NCBI GenBank assembly: GCA_910575075.1
Contig: CAJTCY010000006.1
Span: forward strand, 1 to 64,000
Reading direction: 5' to 3'
Origin: Lachnospiraceae bacterium
GTDB taxonomy: Bacteria; Bacillota; Clostridia; Lachnospirales; Lachnospiraceae
Length of the DNA stretch: 64,000 nt
The translations under genes were made by a program, and so were the position numbers. The notes below the pieces were generated by a model. It was given only the letters and a program-made list of their open reading frames with translations. It did no database searches and had not been told where the DNA came from. Below are positions 17,886 through 26,863 of this stretch, in pieces; positions within the stretch are counted from its first letter, which is position 1; each line of letters opens with the position of its first letter.

Positions 17886-18677
17886 TTAAGAGGCGGTAGT
17901 AAAACTGGGGTATAAAGATTTAAGTTTTATTCTGGCGTCACCTGTCCTAAAATGCCAGTTAACTTTTGCGGCCATTGTATTACGCTCCATTTCCCATACG
18001 GATAATTCATTGCGCAGCAACTCAATGTCATTTATGTGGCGTGAAAGACACTGCCTGGTCATCACATTCAGTTCTATTTCAGCGATGTCAAGCCAGCTTC
18101 CGTGCTTCGGTGTGTAATGGATTTCCAATTTTTTGATAATGCGTCTTGCCTCCTCTGGAGGATACCTCTTATATAGAGATGATGGCTTATGGGTATTAAG
18201 GTTATCCATTACAAGAATGATTTTTTCAGCTTCTGGATACATGACATCCACCAGATACTTAATCTCCTCTGCCCAGTCGGCCGCCGTGCGGTGTTCCCGT
18301 ACACTTACATGGTGTGCCCCGCCAAGCGGCTCTACAAAAGCAAATATACTGGCAGTCCCATTCCGGACATATTCGGAATCCGTTTTACGGTCATTTCCGG
18401 GAATCATTGGCAGAGGTTCCCTGGCTTCCCCAAGAAGTTGATATGGCTTTTCGTCCATACAGACAACGGGACGTTTTTCGTCATAGGGAAGCTCATATAC
18501 ATCAAGGACATCTTCCATACACGCTATGAATTCCGGATCTTCCTTTGCCGGGATGCACCAGTAGTTGTTTTTGTGAGGTCGAAGTTTATTTTTTTTAAAG
18601 CGTTTCGGATTGCCTCCCTGCTTACAGGGGTCTCCAGAATGACTTTGGACTCTTCTTCCAACAAACGGATAGTCCAC
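17886..18677 (-). CDS. IS630 transposase orfB (DDE catalytic half)
   Basis: The frame carries the DDE catalytic residues: Asp in VVCMDEKPYQLL, Asp in ILVMDNLNTHK and Glu in GSWLDIAEIELNVM. Translation probably enters this frame from orfA by a -1 shift on the A-run at 18589-18596 (read as TTA AAA AAA on the minus strand), so the protein part starts at about 18590 and the first ~30 codons of the open frame are not separately used. Fused, the two halves give a normal ~380-residue IS630 transposase. Confidence 0.88.
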   Translation of the reverse strand: MDYPFVGRRVQSHSGDPCKQGGNPKRFKKNKLRPHKNNYWCIPAKEDPEFIACMEDVLDVYELPYDEKRPVVCMDEKPYQLLGEAREPLPMIPGNDRKTDSEYVRNGTASIFAFVEPLGGAHHVSVREHRTAADWAEEIKYLVDVMYPEAEKIILVMDNLNTHKPSSLYKRYPPEEARRIIKKLEIHYTPKHGSWLDIAEIELNVMTRQCLSRHINDIELLRNELSVWEMERNTMAAKVNWHFRTGDARIKLKSLYPSFTTAS

Positions 18678-19033
18678 CGGGAGTGCCCTTCCGGAACAGG
18701 GCCGCAGGCAAGTTCGATCAGCCGGGCTTCCATACGCCCGTCAACTTTACGTCTTGCCTGGTCTGAGTTTATGTTCCTTTTAAATTCAGTAACAGCACCA
18801 ATCCCACCGTTTATATATTTTGCGACTGTATTTGTGATTGTTGCCAGACAGACACCGTTGGCTCTTGCGCTCTGCTCATGAGTCAGGACTTTTCCGTGTG
18901 CTTCGTCCAGGTCAAGGATGATCTGGCACCTGCAGCGTATGGTTTTGGATGTCCTTTTTTTACGGATTATGGATTTGAGTTCCTTGAATTCATCTTCTGT
19001 AAGGCTGATTATATATTTTCTGGGTCTTGCCAT
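18524..19033 (-). CDS. IS630 transposase orfA (HTH half)
   Basis: About 169 residues with the N-terminal DNA-binding helices (KVLTHEQSARANGVCLATITNTVAKY) and the winged part leading into the junction with orfB. ATG 19033 gives MARPRK. The shift site A_AAA_AAA occurs at 18590-18596 on the minus strand. Without frameshifting the product ends at 18524. Confidence 0.88.
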   Translation of the reverse strand: MARPRKYIISLTEDEFKELKSIIRKKRTSKTIRCRCQIILDLDEAHGKVLTHEQSARANGVCLATITNTVAKYINGGIGAVTEFKRNINSDQARRKVDGRMEARLIELACGPVPEGHSRWTIRLLEEESKVILETPVSREAIRNALKKINFDLTKTTTGASRQRKIRNS

Positions 19034-19221
19034 TGGAATCACCGCCGTTTTTTTCTTAAGTATACATCAAAACGGCTGTTTCTACCAGTATAATTTGGAT
19101 ATATATCAACATGTCAGTACACTAGTATGCCTTATTTTTTTACGATTTTTTGAATTATATTTATTGATATATTATTGCTAAGATATTATAATTACATCAA
19201 GATATCAAAGGAGGAGTATTT

Positions 19222-21678
19222 ATGATACCAGAGGGAGCTATAGTTAGTGGTTTTATATCAAAAGTAATTAATGATCTTGTAGATGTTTCAAAAGATAAAA
19301 TTAAGAAAGCTGACAGAGATAGAAAAACTGAGAGCCAGAGTTTTGAGACAAGAATATATCAAGTGATAATAGATGCTCTTAACGAATTTACTTATGATCA
19401 ATATAAAACTCAAAATATATTATATGATGCAGCAGAAAATATATTGAATGGTTTGAAAAAAGAGGAAGATAATATTGTTGCTGTAAAATCTGGATTAGAT
19501 AGCTTTAATACAAATGTTAATGATACTGAGTGTGAAAGATTTATGAGAGTATTGTGTCATGAGATTAGCAAAAAAATTAATTTCGATGTGTATAAGGAAA
19601 TTCTTTTGATACTATTGAATCAAAAAGATGATTGCAATTATGATGAATTACAACAGATAAGAAAAAAATTAGATGAAGTGGTTTTGAAATTAGACAACCA
19701 AATTACATATAATGAGAAAAATATTGATATTCAAGACAGTAAATTTCAAAATAATAAGAAAGAAGATTATTTAAAAATCTGGAACAGCAGGCTATTTTTA
19801 CATATGGATACTGATGAAAGACCTATAACTTTAGCAAATGCTTTTATTATGCCTGATTATAAAGTGCATCAAAATTTTCAAGAAATAGATTTTTCTGCTG
19901 GTAATACATTAGATAATTTAATAGAAAAGTTTGTGAATTATAGAAGAACATCAACAATGCTAATTACTGGTGTGCCAGGAATGGGAAAAACGACTATAGT
20001 ATCGTGGATTGCATATAAATACAAAACCCAGGACAATCTTATAATATTGAGATTTCGTGATTGGGACTTTGAAGAATTAGACAGTGGATTATTAAAGGCT
20101 ATCTGTGTAACTCTGAAATGTAAAAGAAAGGATTTAAATAAAAAAATATTAGTGTTAGATGGTTTTGATGAAATCAAGTCATTAGATAGAAGAAGAGATA
20201 TACTAAATGATTTTCTAAATGATATAAAAGACTTAGAAAAATCGAAAATTATTATTACATCAAGGCCAAATTATATTACTACTGATAATTTTGATAATAA
20301 TATAAAAATTTTGCCATTTAGTACTGAAAAAGTAGGATTATTCTATAATAAAATAACAAATATAGTGCTAAATGAAGCAAAAATAGATGAAAGCAATTTA
20401 GATGTTATGGGAATACCTGTAATATTGTATATGGCTATAATGTCAAATATAGATATCACAGAAAAAACTATTATACCTGAATTATATAATCGAATTTTTG
20501 CCAAGAGGGGTGGAATATTTGATAGGTTTTCTGAATATGACAATGGTTCACATATTTTGAGAAATGCTGATAATATAAATAAGTATTTAAATTTTCTGCA
20601 AAAAATTGCTTTTTTGATGTTTAAGAGGGACAATTTGTCGTTGTCAAAAAAGAAATGTGAAATTCCTAAGTTAAAATTTGAGGGAAAGGATGTAAGTATT
20701 TTAGAGTTTCCTATTAAACATTTTTTCGAAAGTACATCACAAAATATAGAGTTTATACATAAATCTATATATGAATATTTTGTATCAGAATATATATTTT
20801 GTTCAATTAGAGAAATAATTAAAGAAGATACTTCAAAAATAGAAGATTTAGCAGGGGTTATGGGAAGACTGTTTAAATGTCGAAAACTACCTTCTGAAAT
20901 AATGGAATTTTTAGAGTATAAGGTTAGAAATAGTTTAAATGATAAGTTTGATATAGTAAATGATACGTTTAATTTGATGTTAAAAGATGGTATGACTTAT
21001 TATTCAGGGGAATGTTACAGGAATATAATTGATTGTGAATTAAAAGTATTTGCAAATATGCTTGAAATAATACACTTGTGGGAAAAACGTTTTAAATTTG
21101 ACAAAGCAGGATGTAATTATTTAAAGATTAATAAACGTAAAGGAATCAATTTATCAAATATGGATTTGATTGACCTTGATTTATCAGATAGTTATTTGGT
21201 AAATGCTGACTTATCAGATACCAATTTGTCAAAAACAACGCTGAGAAATGCTAATTTAGAACGTGTAAAACTAGATGGGGTAATCTTAAAAGAGACAGAT
21301 TTTAGAGGTTCAATTCTAATAAAAGTAGATTTTTCTAATGCAATTTTAGAGAGTATTATGTTAGAGGATGCAAAATTGTATAAAACTAAATTTTCTGCAA
21401 ATCAAATTCGATATTTAACGAATGATTATGACATACAGGGAGATAGAGTTGCAACGACGGAATATATTAAGTTGATGAATATTTTGAAAGATCATCATGA
21501 TGTGTCAAATTCACAGGATAAAGATATAAGAAAAATACGGTGTCAAAAGGAGATTGATGAGATAATAGATGGGGATAAATACAAGGATAATGTAAATTCT
21601 TTAATGACTGAAGATATGGAAGATATAGAAGATATAGAAGATATAGAAGAGTTGTTGAAGTTATTTATTCAAGGTTAA
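19222..21678 (+). CDS. NACHT-type STAND NTPase with C-terminal pentapeptide repeats
   Basis: An 818-residue protein. Residues 1-~190 are a helical N-terminal region of unknown effector type. Residues ~220-540 form a NACHT NTPase: Walker A GVPGMGKTT at 250-258, Walker B ILVLDGFDEI at 309-318, sensor IITSRPN at 344-350, and the family motif FIHKSIYEYF near 510. Residues ~630-720 carry pentapeptide-like repeats (NLSNMDLIDLDLSDSYL, ADLSDTNLSK). The tail has an acidic in-frame repeat EDIEDIEDIEE. Bacterial NACHT proteins of this build can act in anti-phage defence. That role is inferred here. Its AT content is far above that of neighbouring genes, a sign of transfer. AAAGGAGGAG precedes ATG 19222. 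Confidence 0.88.
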   Translation: MIPEGAIVSGFISKVINDLVDVSKDKIKKADRDRKTESQSFETRIYQVIIDALNEFTYDQYKTQNILYDAAENILNGLKKEEDNIVAVKSGLDSFNTNVNDTECERFMRVLCHEISKKINFDVYKEILLILLNQKDDCNYDELQQIRKKLDEVVLKLDNQITYNEKNIDIQDSKFQNNKKEDYLKIWNSRLFLHMDTDERPITLANAFIMPDYKVHQNFQEIDFSAGNTLDNLIEKFVNYRRTSTMLITGVPGMGKTTIVSWIAYKYKTQDNLIILRFRDWDFEELDSGLLKAICVTLKCKRKDLNKKILVLDGFDEIKSLDRRRDILNDFLNDIKDLEKSKIIITSRPNYITTDNFDNNIKILPFSTEKVGLFYNKITNIVLNEAKIDESNLDVMGIPVILYMAIMSNIDITEKTIIPELYNRIFAKRGGIFDRFSEYDNGSHILRNADNINKYLNFLQKIAFLMFKRDNLSLSKKKCEIPKLKFEGKDVSILEFPIKHFFESTSQNIEFIHKSIYEYFVSEYIFCSIREIIKEDTSKIEDLAGVMGRLFKCRKLPSEIMEFLEYKVRNSLNDKFDIVNDTFNLMLKDGMTYYSGECYRNIIDCELKVFANMLEIIHLWEKRFKFDKAGCNYLKINKRKGINLSNMDLIDLDLSDSYLVNADLSDTNLSKTTLRNANLERVKLDGVILKETDFRGSILIKVDFSNAILESIMLEDAKLYKTKFSANQIRYLTNDYDIQGDRVATTEYIKLMNILKDHHDVSNSQDKDIRKIRCQKEIDEIIDGDKYKDNVNSLMTEDMEDIEDIEDIEELLKLFIQG

Positions 21679-21679
21679 A

Positions 21680-22286
21680 CGTGATGTGTGATTCACATGC
21701 TGCGGAACTCCTTCAAATATGTGAGTTACAAAGATTTAAAGAAGTTTGCTTCCGACTTCAAGGCAGTCTATCTTGATCTTCCAGAGGAAGATAAGCTTTG
21801 TTCTGTCTGTAATACACTGTTGGTTAAGATTGGAGAAGAGTTTGTCCGCCGTGAGCTTGTTTTTGTTCCTGCGAAACTGAAAACCGTTGAGATCTACAGC
21901 CTTAATTACAGCTGTCCAGAATGCAGCAAGCAGGAGCTTGCGATCATAAAAAAAGGAAAAGATGGAAAACCGCATATGCTTTATGGCATGGCATCTGCTG
22001 GTACGGCTGCATGGGTCATGTACCAAAAGTTTTGTAACAGTCTTCCGTACTGCCGTCAGGAAAAAGACTGGAAACAGTATGGCGCTGCAATCACACGTGC
22101 GGCTATGGCGAACTGGGTGATTCGCAATTCCGAGGCATTTTTCCGCCCAATGTATGAATACTTTCACAAGAAACTCCTGGGAAGAAGCTTTGCAATGGCG
22201 GATGAAACGCCCCTTCAAGTCTTGAGTGAGGAAGGCCGCCGTGCCCAGACGAAGTCTTACATGTGGCTTTTCCGCAGCGGAGAAGG
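21680..22286 (+). pseudogene. IS66-family transposase fragment
   Basis: The frame encodes a central part of an IS66 TnpC: four-Cys zinc-binding segment (LCSVCN and SCPEC), VFVPAKLK and the catalytic-region start MADETPLQVL. It begins and ends without IS66 termini. At about 22286 the frame passes directly into an IS256-derived sequence. Confidence 0.8.
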
Positions 22287-22912
22287 GTGATTTAAAGACA
22301 GATAACAAACGCAATGGACACTCCTCAAAAAATCTCAAGAGCCAGTACGGGGAATTCCAGATTGACGTTCCCAGGGACCGGAATGGGGAGTTTGAGCCTA
22401 AGCTCATCCCGAAATACCAGCGCGACATCTCCGGCATTGAAGAAAAGATAATCTCCTTGGATGCACGCGGGATGAGCACAAGGGACATCCATGATCAGCT
22501 CAATGATTTGTATGGGGGTGAGGTATCGGCAGAGATTGTCAGTAAGATTACAGATAAAATCATTCAGCAGGTGAAGGAGTGGCAGTCACGCCCCCTAAAT
22601 CCGGTATACCCTTTCGTATTCATGGACTGCATCCATTACAAAGTCCGGGAAGAAGGGCGGATATTAAGCCGGGCAGCCTACGTGGTCTTAGGCGTTACGG
22701 CAGACGGCTACAAGGAAATACTGAGCATTACCGTAGGGGCGAATGAAACAAGCAAGTTCTGGCTGGGAATGCGGGGTGCAAGCCATTTGGAGCCTATGGT
22801 ATTTTGGTCAGAAGCCCCCGTTTTACCGATTTTAATATTTGCATTGGCTATTATTTTTTTATTGCACTTGCCTATTATATTGGTGGGAAACGTCTGCTGC
22901 GGTGTGATTTGA
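22287..22912 (+). pseudogene. IS256-family (mutator) transposase fragment fused to foreign tail
   Basis: Sequence from 22287 to about 22772 matches the middle of an IS256 transposase: RDRNGEFEPKLIPKYQRDI, YPFVFMDCIHYKVRE (first catalytic Asp) and ITVGANETSKFW. The C-terminal Asp/Glu part is missing. From 22773 to 22912 the frame continues with an unrelated hydrophobic tail. The N-terminal half of a similar transposase occurs at 47463. Confidence 0.75.
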
Positions 22913-23066
22913 CACAGATCTTACGGAATGATGCAATGGTATAATCAAAAAGATTATAAAAAGGAAGGGAAAAACTATCCCCTTTATTGTCCAAAATCTT
23001 GACATGGATATAGCCGCTATGATATTCTGAAATACTTGTAAAAGTTGCGAAAGCGAGGAAACAGAA

Positions 23067-23516
23067 ATGACCGTTGAAGAAATATTGAAATACTGTTTGG
23101 AAAATCTTGAGGGTACAGTATTGGTTGAAAGCTGGGGCGAGAAAGGAATTTTCTATAACCCAGACCATGTGTTGAAGCGTGGCGTTTACATACTGACTGT
23201 AAAGGAAAAGGACGGTGACAATGACAAAGGCTCTGACTTAGACAGGGAAAATGTCTATCGTGTAAATCTGGGCATACGGAAAGAGAGTTTTGCCAAATTG
23301 TTTGGGGAAGTGCCCAAACGTCCTTCTGCGGGCGGGGTTGTAGATATGAATTATGATTTTACGACATTAAATAAAATCCTTCCCCATCCTGTTTATGCAT
23401 GGATGGCATGGGTATGTGTGCTGAATCCTTCCGAACAGACTTTTGAAGGGCTGAAACCATATATCCAAGAAGCCTACGAGTATGCAAAAGAGAAGTTTAA
23501 GAAGCGCAGGAAATAG
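23067..23516 (+). CDS. DUF6194-like protein
   Basis: A 149-residue soluble protein resembling the DUF6194 family: an N-terminal ILKYCLENLEGTVLVESWGEKGIFYNPD segment in parts and a central SDLDRENVYRVNLGIRKESF are recognisable. Function is unknown. ATG 23067 follows a GAGGAAAC ribosome site, and a TTGACA lies about 66 bases upstream. It stands alone between the transposase debris and a decayed hydrolase-like sequence. Confidence 0.7.
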   Translation: MTVEEILKYCLENLEGTVLVESWGEKGIFYNPDHVLKRGVYILTVKEKDGDNDKGSDLDRENVYRVNLGIRKESFAKLFGEVPKRPSAGGVVDMNYDFTTLNKILPHPVYAWMAWVCVLNPSEQTFEGLKPYIQEAYEYAKEKFKKRRK

Positions 23517-23760
23517 TTTTGAAGATTGAAAATGAAATAAGCATATAGATTGAAGAATGAATTGATAAATGCAATGGTCTTATCATAATCAGTCCGGGGC
23601 ACGGTGATGCAAACGATATAAAATTATACGAGATTACATATTTTGTTGATAATGATTGAATTGTACTATTCGGACATAGTTTAGGCGGAGATGAAGCTCT
23701 GCAATATCAATCATTTATAGAAAACGAAACATTTACTGGACAGGGCATAACAGAAGATAT
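23517..23760. other. Relic containing a GHSLGG lipase-box segment
   Basis: Short in-frame pieces, including LFGHSLGGDEAL around 23670-23700, recall an alpha/beta-hydrolase. There is no start, and stops interrupt the sequence. No intact gene is present. Confidence 0.35.
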
Positions 23761-23778
23761 TTTGCATAAGTATGAGTT

Positions 23779-23812
23779 GACGGCAGAGAATAAAATCTTT
23801 GCCGTCATTTTT
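23779..23812 (+). terminator. Rho-independent terminator
   Basis: Arms gacggca and tgccgtc are followed by ATTTTTTC. It insulates the TetR promoter from upstream sequence. Confidence 0.7.
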
Positions 23813-23828
23813 TCTATAAGCCTTTCTC

Positions 23829-23892
23829 TTGACAATATTCCCAGACAATGTTATTATATTTACGAATATTATATAAGAATATTCGTAAATAT
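23829..23892 (+). promoter_or_regulatory. Promoter and long palindromic operator of the TetR/ABC operon
   Basis: TTGACA (23829-23834), a 17-base spacer and TATTAT (23852-23857) form a near-consensus promoter. A perfect inverted repeat with 15-base arms (atatttacgaatatt / aatattcgtaaatat, 23856-23892) overlaps the -10 end and the start region, so binding would block transcription. The TetR encoded just downstream is the obvious ligand, giving autorepression. Confidence 0.82.
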
Positions 23893-23917
23893 AATTCGAA
23901 AAAGGAGGAAAATAGAT

Positions 23918-24508
23918 ATGCCATCAAAGCCAGTGCTTTCAGATGATGACAAAGAAAATATCCGTAAAAGGCTGAGAGAATTATGCGAAGAATACTGGAT
24001 AGCGCAGGGGTATAAAAAGACGGGCATTAAAAGCCTGTGTGAGAAAGCGGGGATATCCGTCGGCACATTTTATACGCTATACCCAACAAAGGAAGATTTA
24101 TTTTTTGAAACAATCGAAACAATTCAAAAGAGGCTGAAAGAGAAGATATTTAAGATTAACAGGGACAGACAGACAAAGGACGGATTTGCTGAATCCATGA
24201 AAGAGCTTTTTAAGGAATATGACAGCAAGCCGTTTTTGTATAACGTCAATACGCCAGACTTCCAGTCCTTTATCACAAAGCTGCCAGAAGAAACCATAAA
24301 GAAAGTTAAATTTGACAGCTTTGATTTTTTCAGGCAGGCAGTCCAGACCGCCAGCCTTGAATTAAAAATAGAAGAATCGAAAGCATATGGGATATTAAGC
24401 GCATTGCTGTCTACCATCAATGCAAAAGAAACCCTTTCTGTCACTTGTGACTATTTTGCTGTCTTTGATTTCATGGTAGACAGTCTTGTGGCTGATATAT
24501 TTAAGTGA
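23918..24508 (+). CDS. TetR-family regulator of the ABC operon
   Basis: About 196 residues. The HTH reads GYKKTGIKSLCEKAGISVGTFYTLY, followed by PTKEDLFFET, the usual TetR turn. The C-terminal domain is helical with no specific ligand signature. ATG 23918 follows AAAGGAGG. A longer in-frame start at 23762 lies before the promoter and is rejected. It is the first gene of a run of tightly spaced genes to 26863. Confidence 0.9.
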   Translation: MPSKPVLSDDDKENIRKRLRELCEEYWIAQGYKKTGIKSLCEKAGISVGTFYTLYPTKEDLFFETIETIQKRLKEKIFKINRDRQTKDGFAESMKELFKEYDSKPFLYNVNTPDFQSFITKLPEETIKKVKFDSFDFFRQAVQTASLELKIEESKAYGILSALLSTINAKETLSVTCDYFAVFDFMVDSLVADIFK

Positions 24509-24519
24509 AGGAGGTCTTT

Positions 24520-24750
24520 ATGGAGGAATTTGAGTACAAAATAATGTCGGCTGACAGTAAAGAAACAGACAGACAAGATACTCTGTTGGCAGACTGGCTG
24601 AACCAGTATGGCAAAGACGGATGGGAATTGGCGGCTGCTTTTGCCTGCCCATACATAGGCAGTTCGCAATACTCCCTTATCGGGCTTGCACAGAAAACAA
24701 CTTTTATCTTTAAAAGGCGGCTGCTTTCTGAGAAGGGGGCGCATGAATGA
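24520..24750 (+). CDS. Small DUF4177-like protein
   Basis: A 76-residue protein with the pattern FEYKIMSAD, LADWLNQYGKDGWELAAAFA and a final strand TTFIFKR, similar to DUF4177 domains of unknown role. ATG 24520 has AAGGAGG just upstream. A GTG at 24505 is an alternative. The stop overlaps the ATPase start by four bases, showing coupling. Confidence 0.7.
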   Translation: MEEFEYKIMSADSKETDRQDTLLADWLNQYGKDGWELAAAFACPYIGSSQYSLIGLAQKTTFIFKRRLLSEKGAHE

Positions 24751-25493
24751 CATATGCAGTTGAAGTCCAGAATTTATCAAAATCCCTAGATGGCAGCCCC
24801 ATACTGAAAAATATTTGTATGAAAGTAAAGCAGGGTGAGATTTACGGGTTTCTGGGAGCCAACGGGGCGGGAAAAACTTCTCTGATGAAGACGCTGTACC
24901 ATATCATACGCCCCGACTCTGGAAGGGTATGTTTATTAGGAGAAAACGTTGTAGGAGGAAACAGCCCTGTTTTTTCCCGTATTGGCAGCATCATTGAAAG
25001 CCCTGTTTTTTATAACCATTTGACAGCTTACGGTAATTTAGAACTGCATTGCGGATATATGGGCGCAGGCTATGAAAATATCATGGAAACCCTATCATTG
25101 CTGGGACTTTCAGAAACAGGAAATAAAGCCGTAGGAAAATTTTCTTTAGGGATGAAACAGCGGCTTGCCCTTGCAAGGGCTTTACTCACAAAACCAGAGA
25201 TGCTTATCCTTGACGAGCCTGTCAATGGTTTAGACCCACAGGGAATCATGCATATTCGGGAACTGCTTTTGCGAACCAACAGAGATTACGGCACAAGCAT
25301 CTTAATATCCAGCCATATCCTTGATGAGCTGTCTAAAATTGCGGATACTATCGGCATCATTGACCACGGCGTTATGCTTGGGGAAATTTCAATGGATGAC
25401 ATTAACAAAAAAGGGATAGGACTGGAAGAGTATTATCTAGGCTTATTGGGAGGAGGTGGAAAAGGTGAAGAACCTTATTTCTCTGGAAATTAG
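24747..25493 (+). CDS. ABC transporter ATPase, BcrA/lantibiotic-immunity type
   Basis: A 248-residue ATPase. Walker A GANGAGKT near 37-44, Q-loop region SIIESPVF, signature FSLGMKQR (a variant of LSGGQ found in the BcrA/LanF group), Walker B MLILDEPVNGLDP, and the H-loop SSH. Such ATPases pair with a ~230-residue permease to export or expel bacitracin- or lantibiotic-like peptides from the membrane. The substrate is not shown by the sequence. Confidence 0.9.
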   Translation: MTYAVEVQNLSKSLDGSPILKNICMKVKQGEIYGFLGANGAGKTSLMKTLYHIIRPDSGRVCLLGENVVGGNSPVFSRIGSIIESPVFYNHLTAYGNLELHCGYMGAGYENIMETLSLLGLSETGNKAVGKFSLGMKQRLALARALLTKPEMLILDEPVNGLDPQGIMHIRELLLRTNRDYGTSILISSHILDELSKIADTIGIIDHGVMLGEISMDDINKKGIGLEEYYLGLLGGGGKGEEPYFSGN

Positions 25494-26160
25494 AAAAGTG
25501 CCTGTAAAGCCGCATTTGTTTGGGCTGATTGCGGCTAACATAATTATTTTTTTACTGAGTGTATTCACGTCTGGCCTTTTAACCCGAAACGGAACTATGC
25601 CTGCGTTTAATGGTTTGCCCCCAGTCCAGTTAGATACGATATCATTGGCACTAATGCTTGTAAGGGCAGCATTGATAGTGTGGGAAGCGGTCTTTCTTTC
25701 CGTATTTGTAATTGAGGAATATAGGAGCAGGACTATAAGCCTGCTTTATACCTATCCAGTAAATCGTACAAAATTGTTACTGGCAAAGCTCTTAGTGGTT
25801 TGCGGCATTATGCTCCTGTTCCATATAGTATCCCATATGTTCCAATATGGCTGTATTTTTCTTGCAAGCAGATATTTTGTGTTTGTCACCTTCAGCGTTG
25901 GAAATATATGGGCGCAGGCTATTACAGCCATCTCAGCTATTATGTTGGGGCTTTTCCCTTTATACGTTGGGATGATAAAAAAATCAACGATTGCAACGGT
26001 TGTCTCATCCATAGCCATTGTTGTCATTGCATCAAACTCACAAGGCAGCCATGCGGGGCTGATATCAATACCTGTTGCTGCAATAATTTTGAGCATAGTC
26101 GGAATTGTTTTTTCAGCAATCGCACTTCACAAGATGGCTGTATCTGATTTGGATAATTAG
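25465..26160 (+). CDS. ABC-2-type permease, BcrB/LanE-G-like
   Basis: About 231 residues with six hydrophobic segments and no extracytoplasmic domain. A cytoplasmic loop reads VIEEYRSRTISLLYTYPVNRTKLLLAK in parts, typical of this permease class. GTG 25465 was chosen because AGGAGG lies eight bases upstream. GTG 25456 overlaps that site. The gene overlaps the ATPase by 29 bases. Confidence 0.85.
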   Translation: MKNLISLEIRKVPVKPHLFGLIAANIIIFLLSVFTSGLLTRNGTMPAFNGLPPVQLDTISLALMLVRAALIVWEAVFLSVFVIEEYRSRTISLLYTYPVNRTKLLLAKLLVVCGIMLLFHIVSHMFQYGCIFLASRYFVFVTFSVGNIWAQAITAISAIMLGLFPLYVGMIKKSTIATVVSSIAIVVIASNSQGSHAGLISIPVAAIILSIVGIVFSAIALHKMAVSDLDN

Positions 26161-26178
26161 AGGAGAGGAGGCGGAAGA

Positions 26179-26397
26179 ATGGATTTTCCAATTCCAGATG
26201 TTATACCTGTGCCTAACCCACAAGCTATGCAGATGATATCAATCGTATCATTGATTGTTGGTATCTGTCTGGTTGGGGCAGGGGTGGCTTTGCTGCTGCT
26301 AAATAAAAGAAAAGGAAAAAAATCCACACTCGCATGGATTTTCATATGCATGGGGATATTGCTTATTGTAAATCATGGCATACAGTTGATATTTTAG
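26179..26397 (+). CDS. Small two-helix membrane protein
   Basis: 72 residues: a short N-terminal segment rich in Pro, then two hydrophobic helices (~19-42 and ~52-72) separated by a basic loop NKRKGKK. The family is unknown. It has its own GAGGAGGCGG ribosome site and lies 18 bases after the permease. It may be an accessory subunit or an immunity peptide of the transporter (inference from position). Confidence 0.7.
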   Translation: MDFPIPDVIPVPNPQAMQMISIVSLIVGICLVGAGVALLLLNKRKGKKSTLAWIFICMGILLIVNHGIQLIF

Positions 26398-26409
26398 GAG
26401 GGCAAAAGA

Positions 26410-26655
26410 ATGATGAAAGAAGTAAATCAAGTTTGTGGGAAATTAAATAAAGCACTGGGCATTTCTGTCATACTCCCAAATCCCAGTGAAAAAGCGATGA
26501 AAACAGCTTCATTATGCAACTTTATTGTGGGTGCCGGCTTAATGGCGGCAGGGGCGGCTTTTTCTTCAAAATGTTGTGCGGCATTAGGAGGCTTAGGAAT
26601 TGCCAGCAGCATTCTACTGCGAAAGGAAAGCAGACATAAATCAAATGACAAATAA
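26410..26655 (+). CDS. Small Gly/Ala-rich membrane peptide
   Basis: 81 residues with one long hydrophobic, Gly/Ala-rich stretch (residues ~33-70) containing CC and a basic C-terminus. It resembles neither a standard subunit nor a known bacteriocin. The composition would allow a bacteriocin-like or pore-associated peptide, but there is no GG leader. GGAGGGC precedes ATG 26410. Confidence 0.6.
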   Translation: MMKEVNQVCGKLNKALGISVILPNPSEKAMKTASLCNFIVGAGLMAAGAAFSSKCCAALGGLGIASSILLRKESRHKSNDK

Positions 26656-26863
26656 CAGAAATAAAAAGAACAGCCCTGAATGGTTATTATGCCCAGTCTG
26701 CCATAGCAAGACACGCATAAAAATAAGACCAGATACAGAATTTAAAAAGTTTCCGCTGTTTTGTCCAAAATGCAGACGAGAAACTTTAATCAACGTAGAA
26801 AAACTAAATATTTCCGTTATCAGAGAGCCAGACGCTTTAGACGCAGAGCCAGCGAACTCATGA
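26645..26863 (+). CDS. Cysteine-rich KTR-type zinc-ribbon protein
   Basis: 72 residues with CPVC and CPKC knuckles separated by 23 residues and the SKTRIKI motif that names the cysteine-rich KTR family, frequent on Firmicutes mobile elements. A zinc-ribbon nucleic-acid or protein-binding role is inferred. ATG 26645 overlaps the previous gene by 11 bases. Confidence 0.8.
   Translation: MTNNRNKKNSPEWLLCPVCHSKTRIKIRPDTEFKKFPLFCPKCRRETLINVEKLNISVIREPDALDAEPANS

Larger units (their letters stand above)
17847..19122 (-). mobile_element. IS630-family element, copy 2 (complete)
   Basis: A 1276-bp element with imperfect terminal inverted repeats GTGTA(C/G)TGACATG(T/A)TGATAT. It was inserted at CTAG with TA duplicated at 17845-17846 and 19123-19124. 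It carries two overlapping transposase frames. Its right end sits ~100 bp from the NACHT gene start. Copy 1 at the window start and the fragment at 47229-47380 belong to the same element. Confidence 0.93.
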
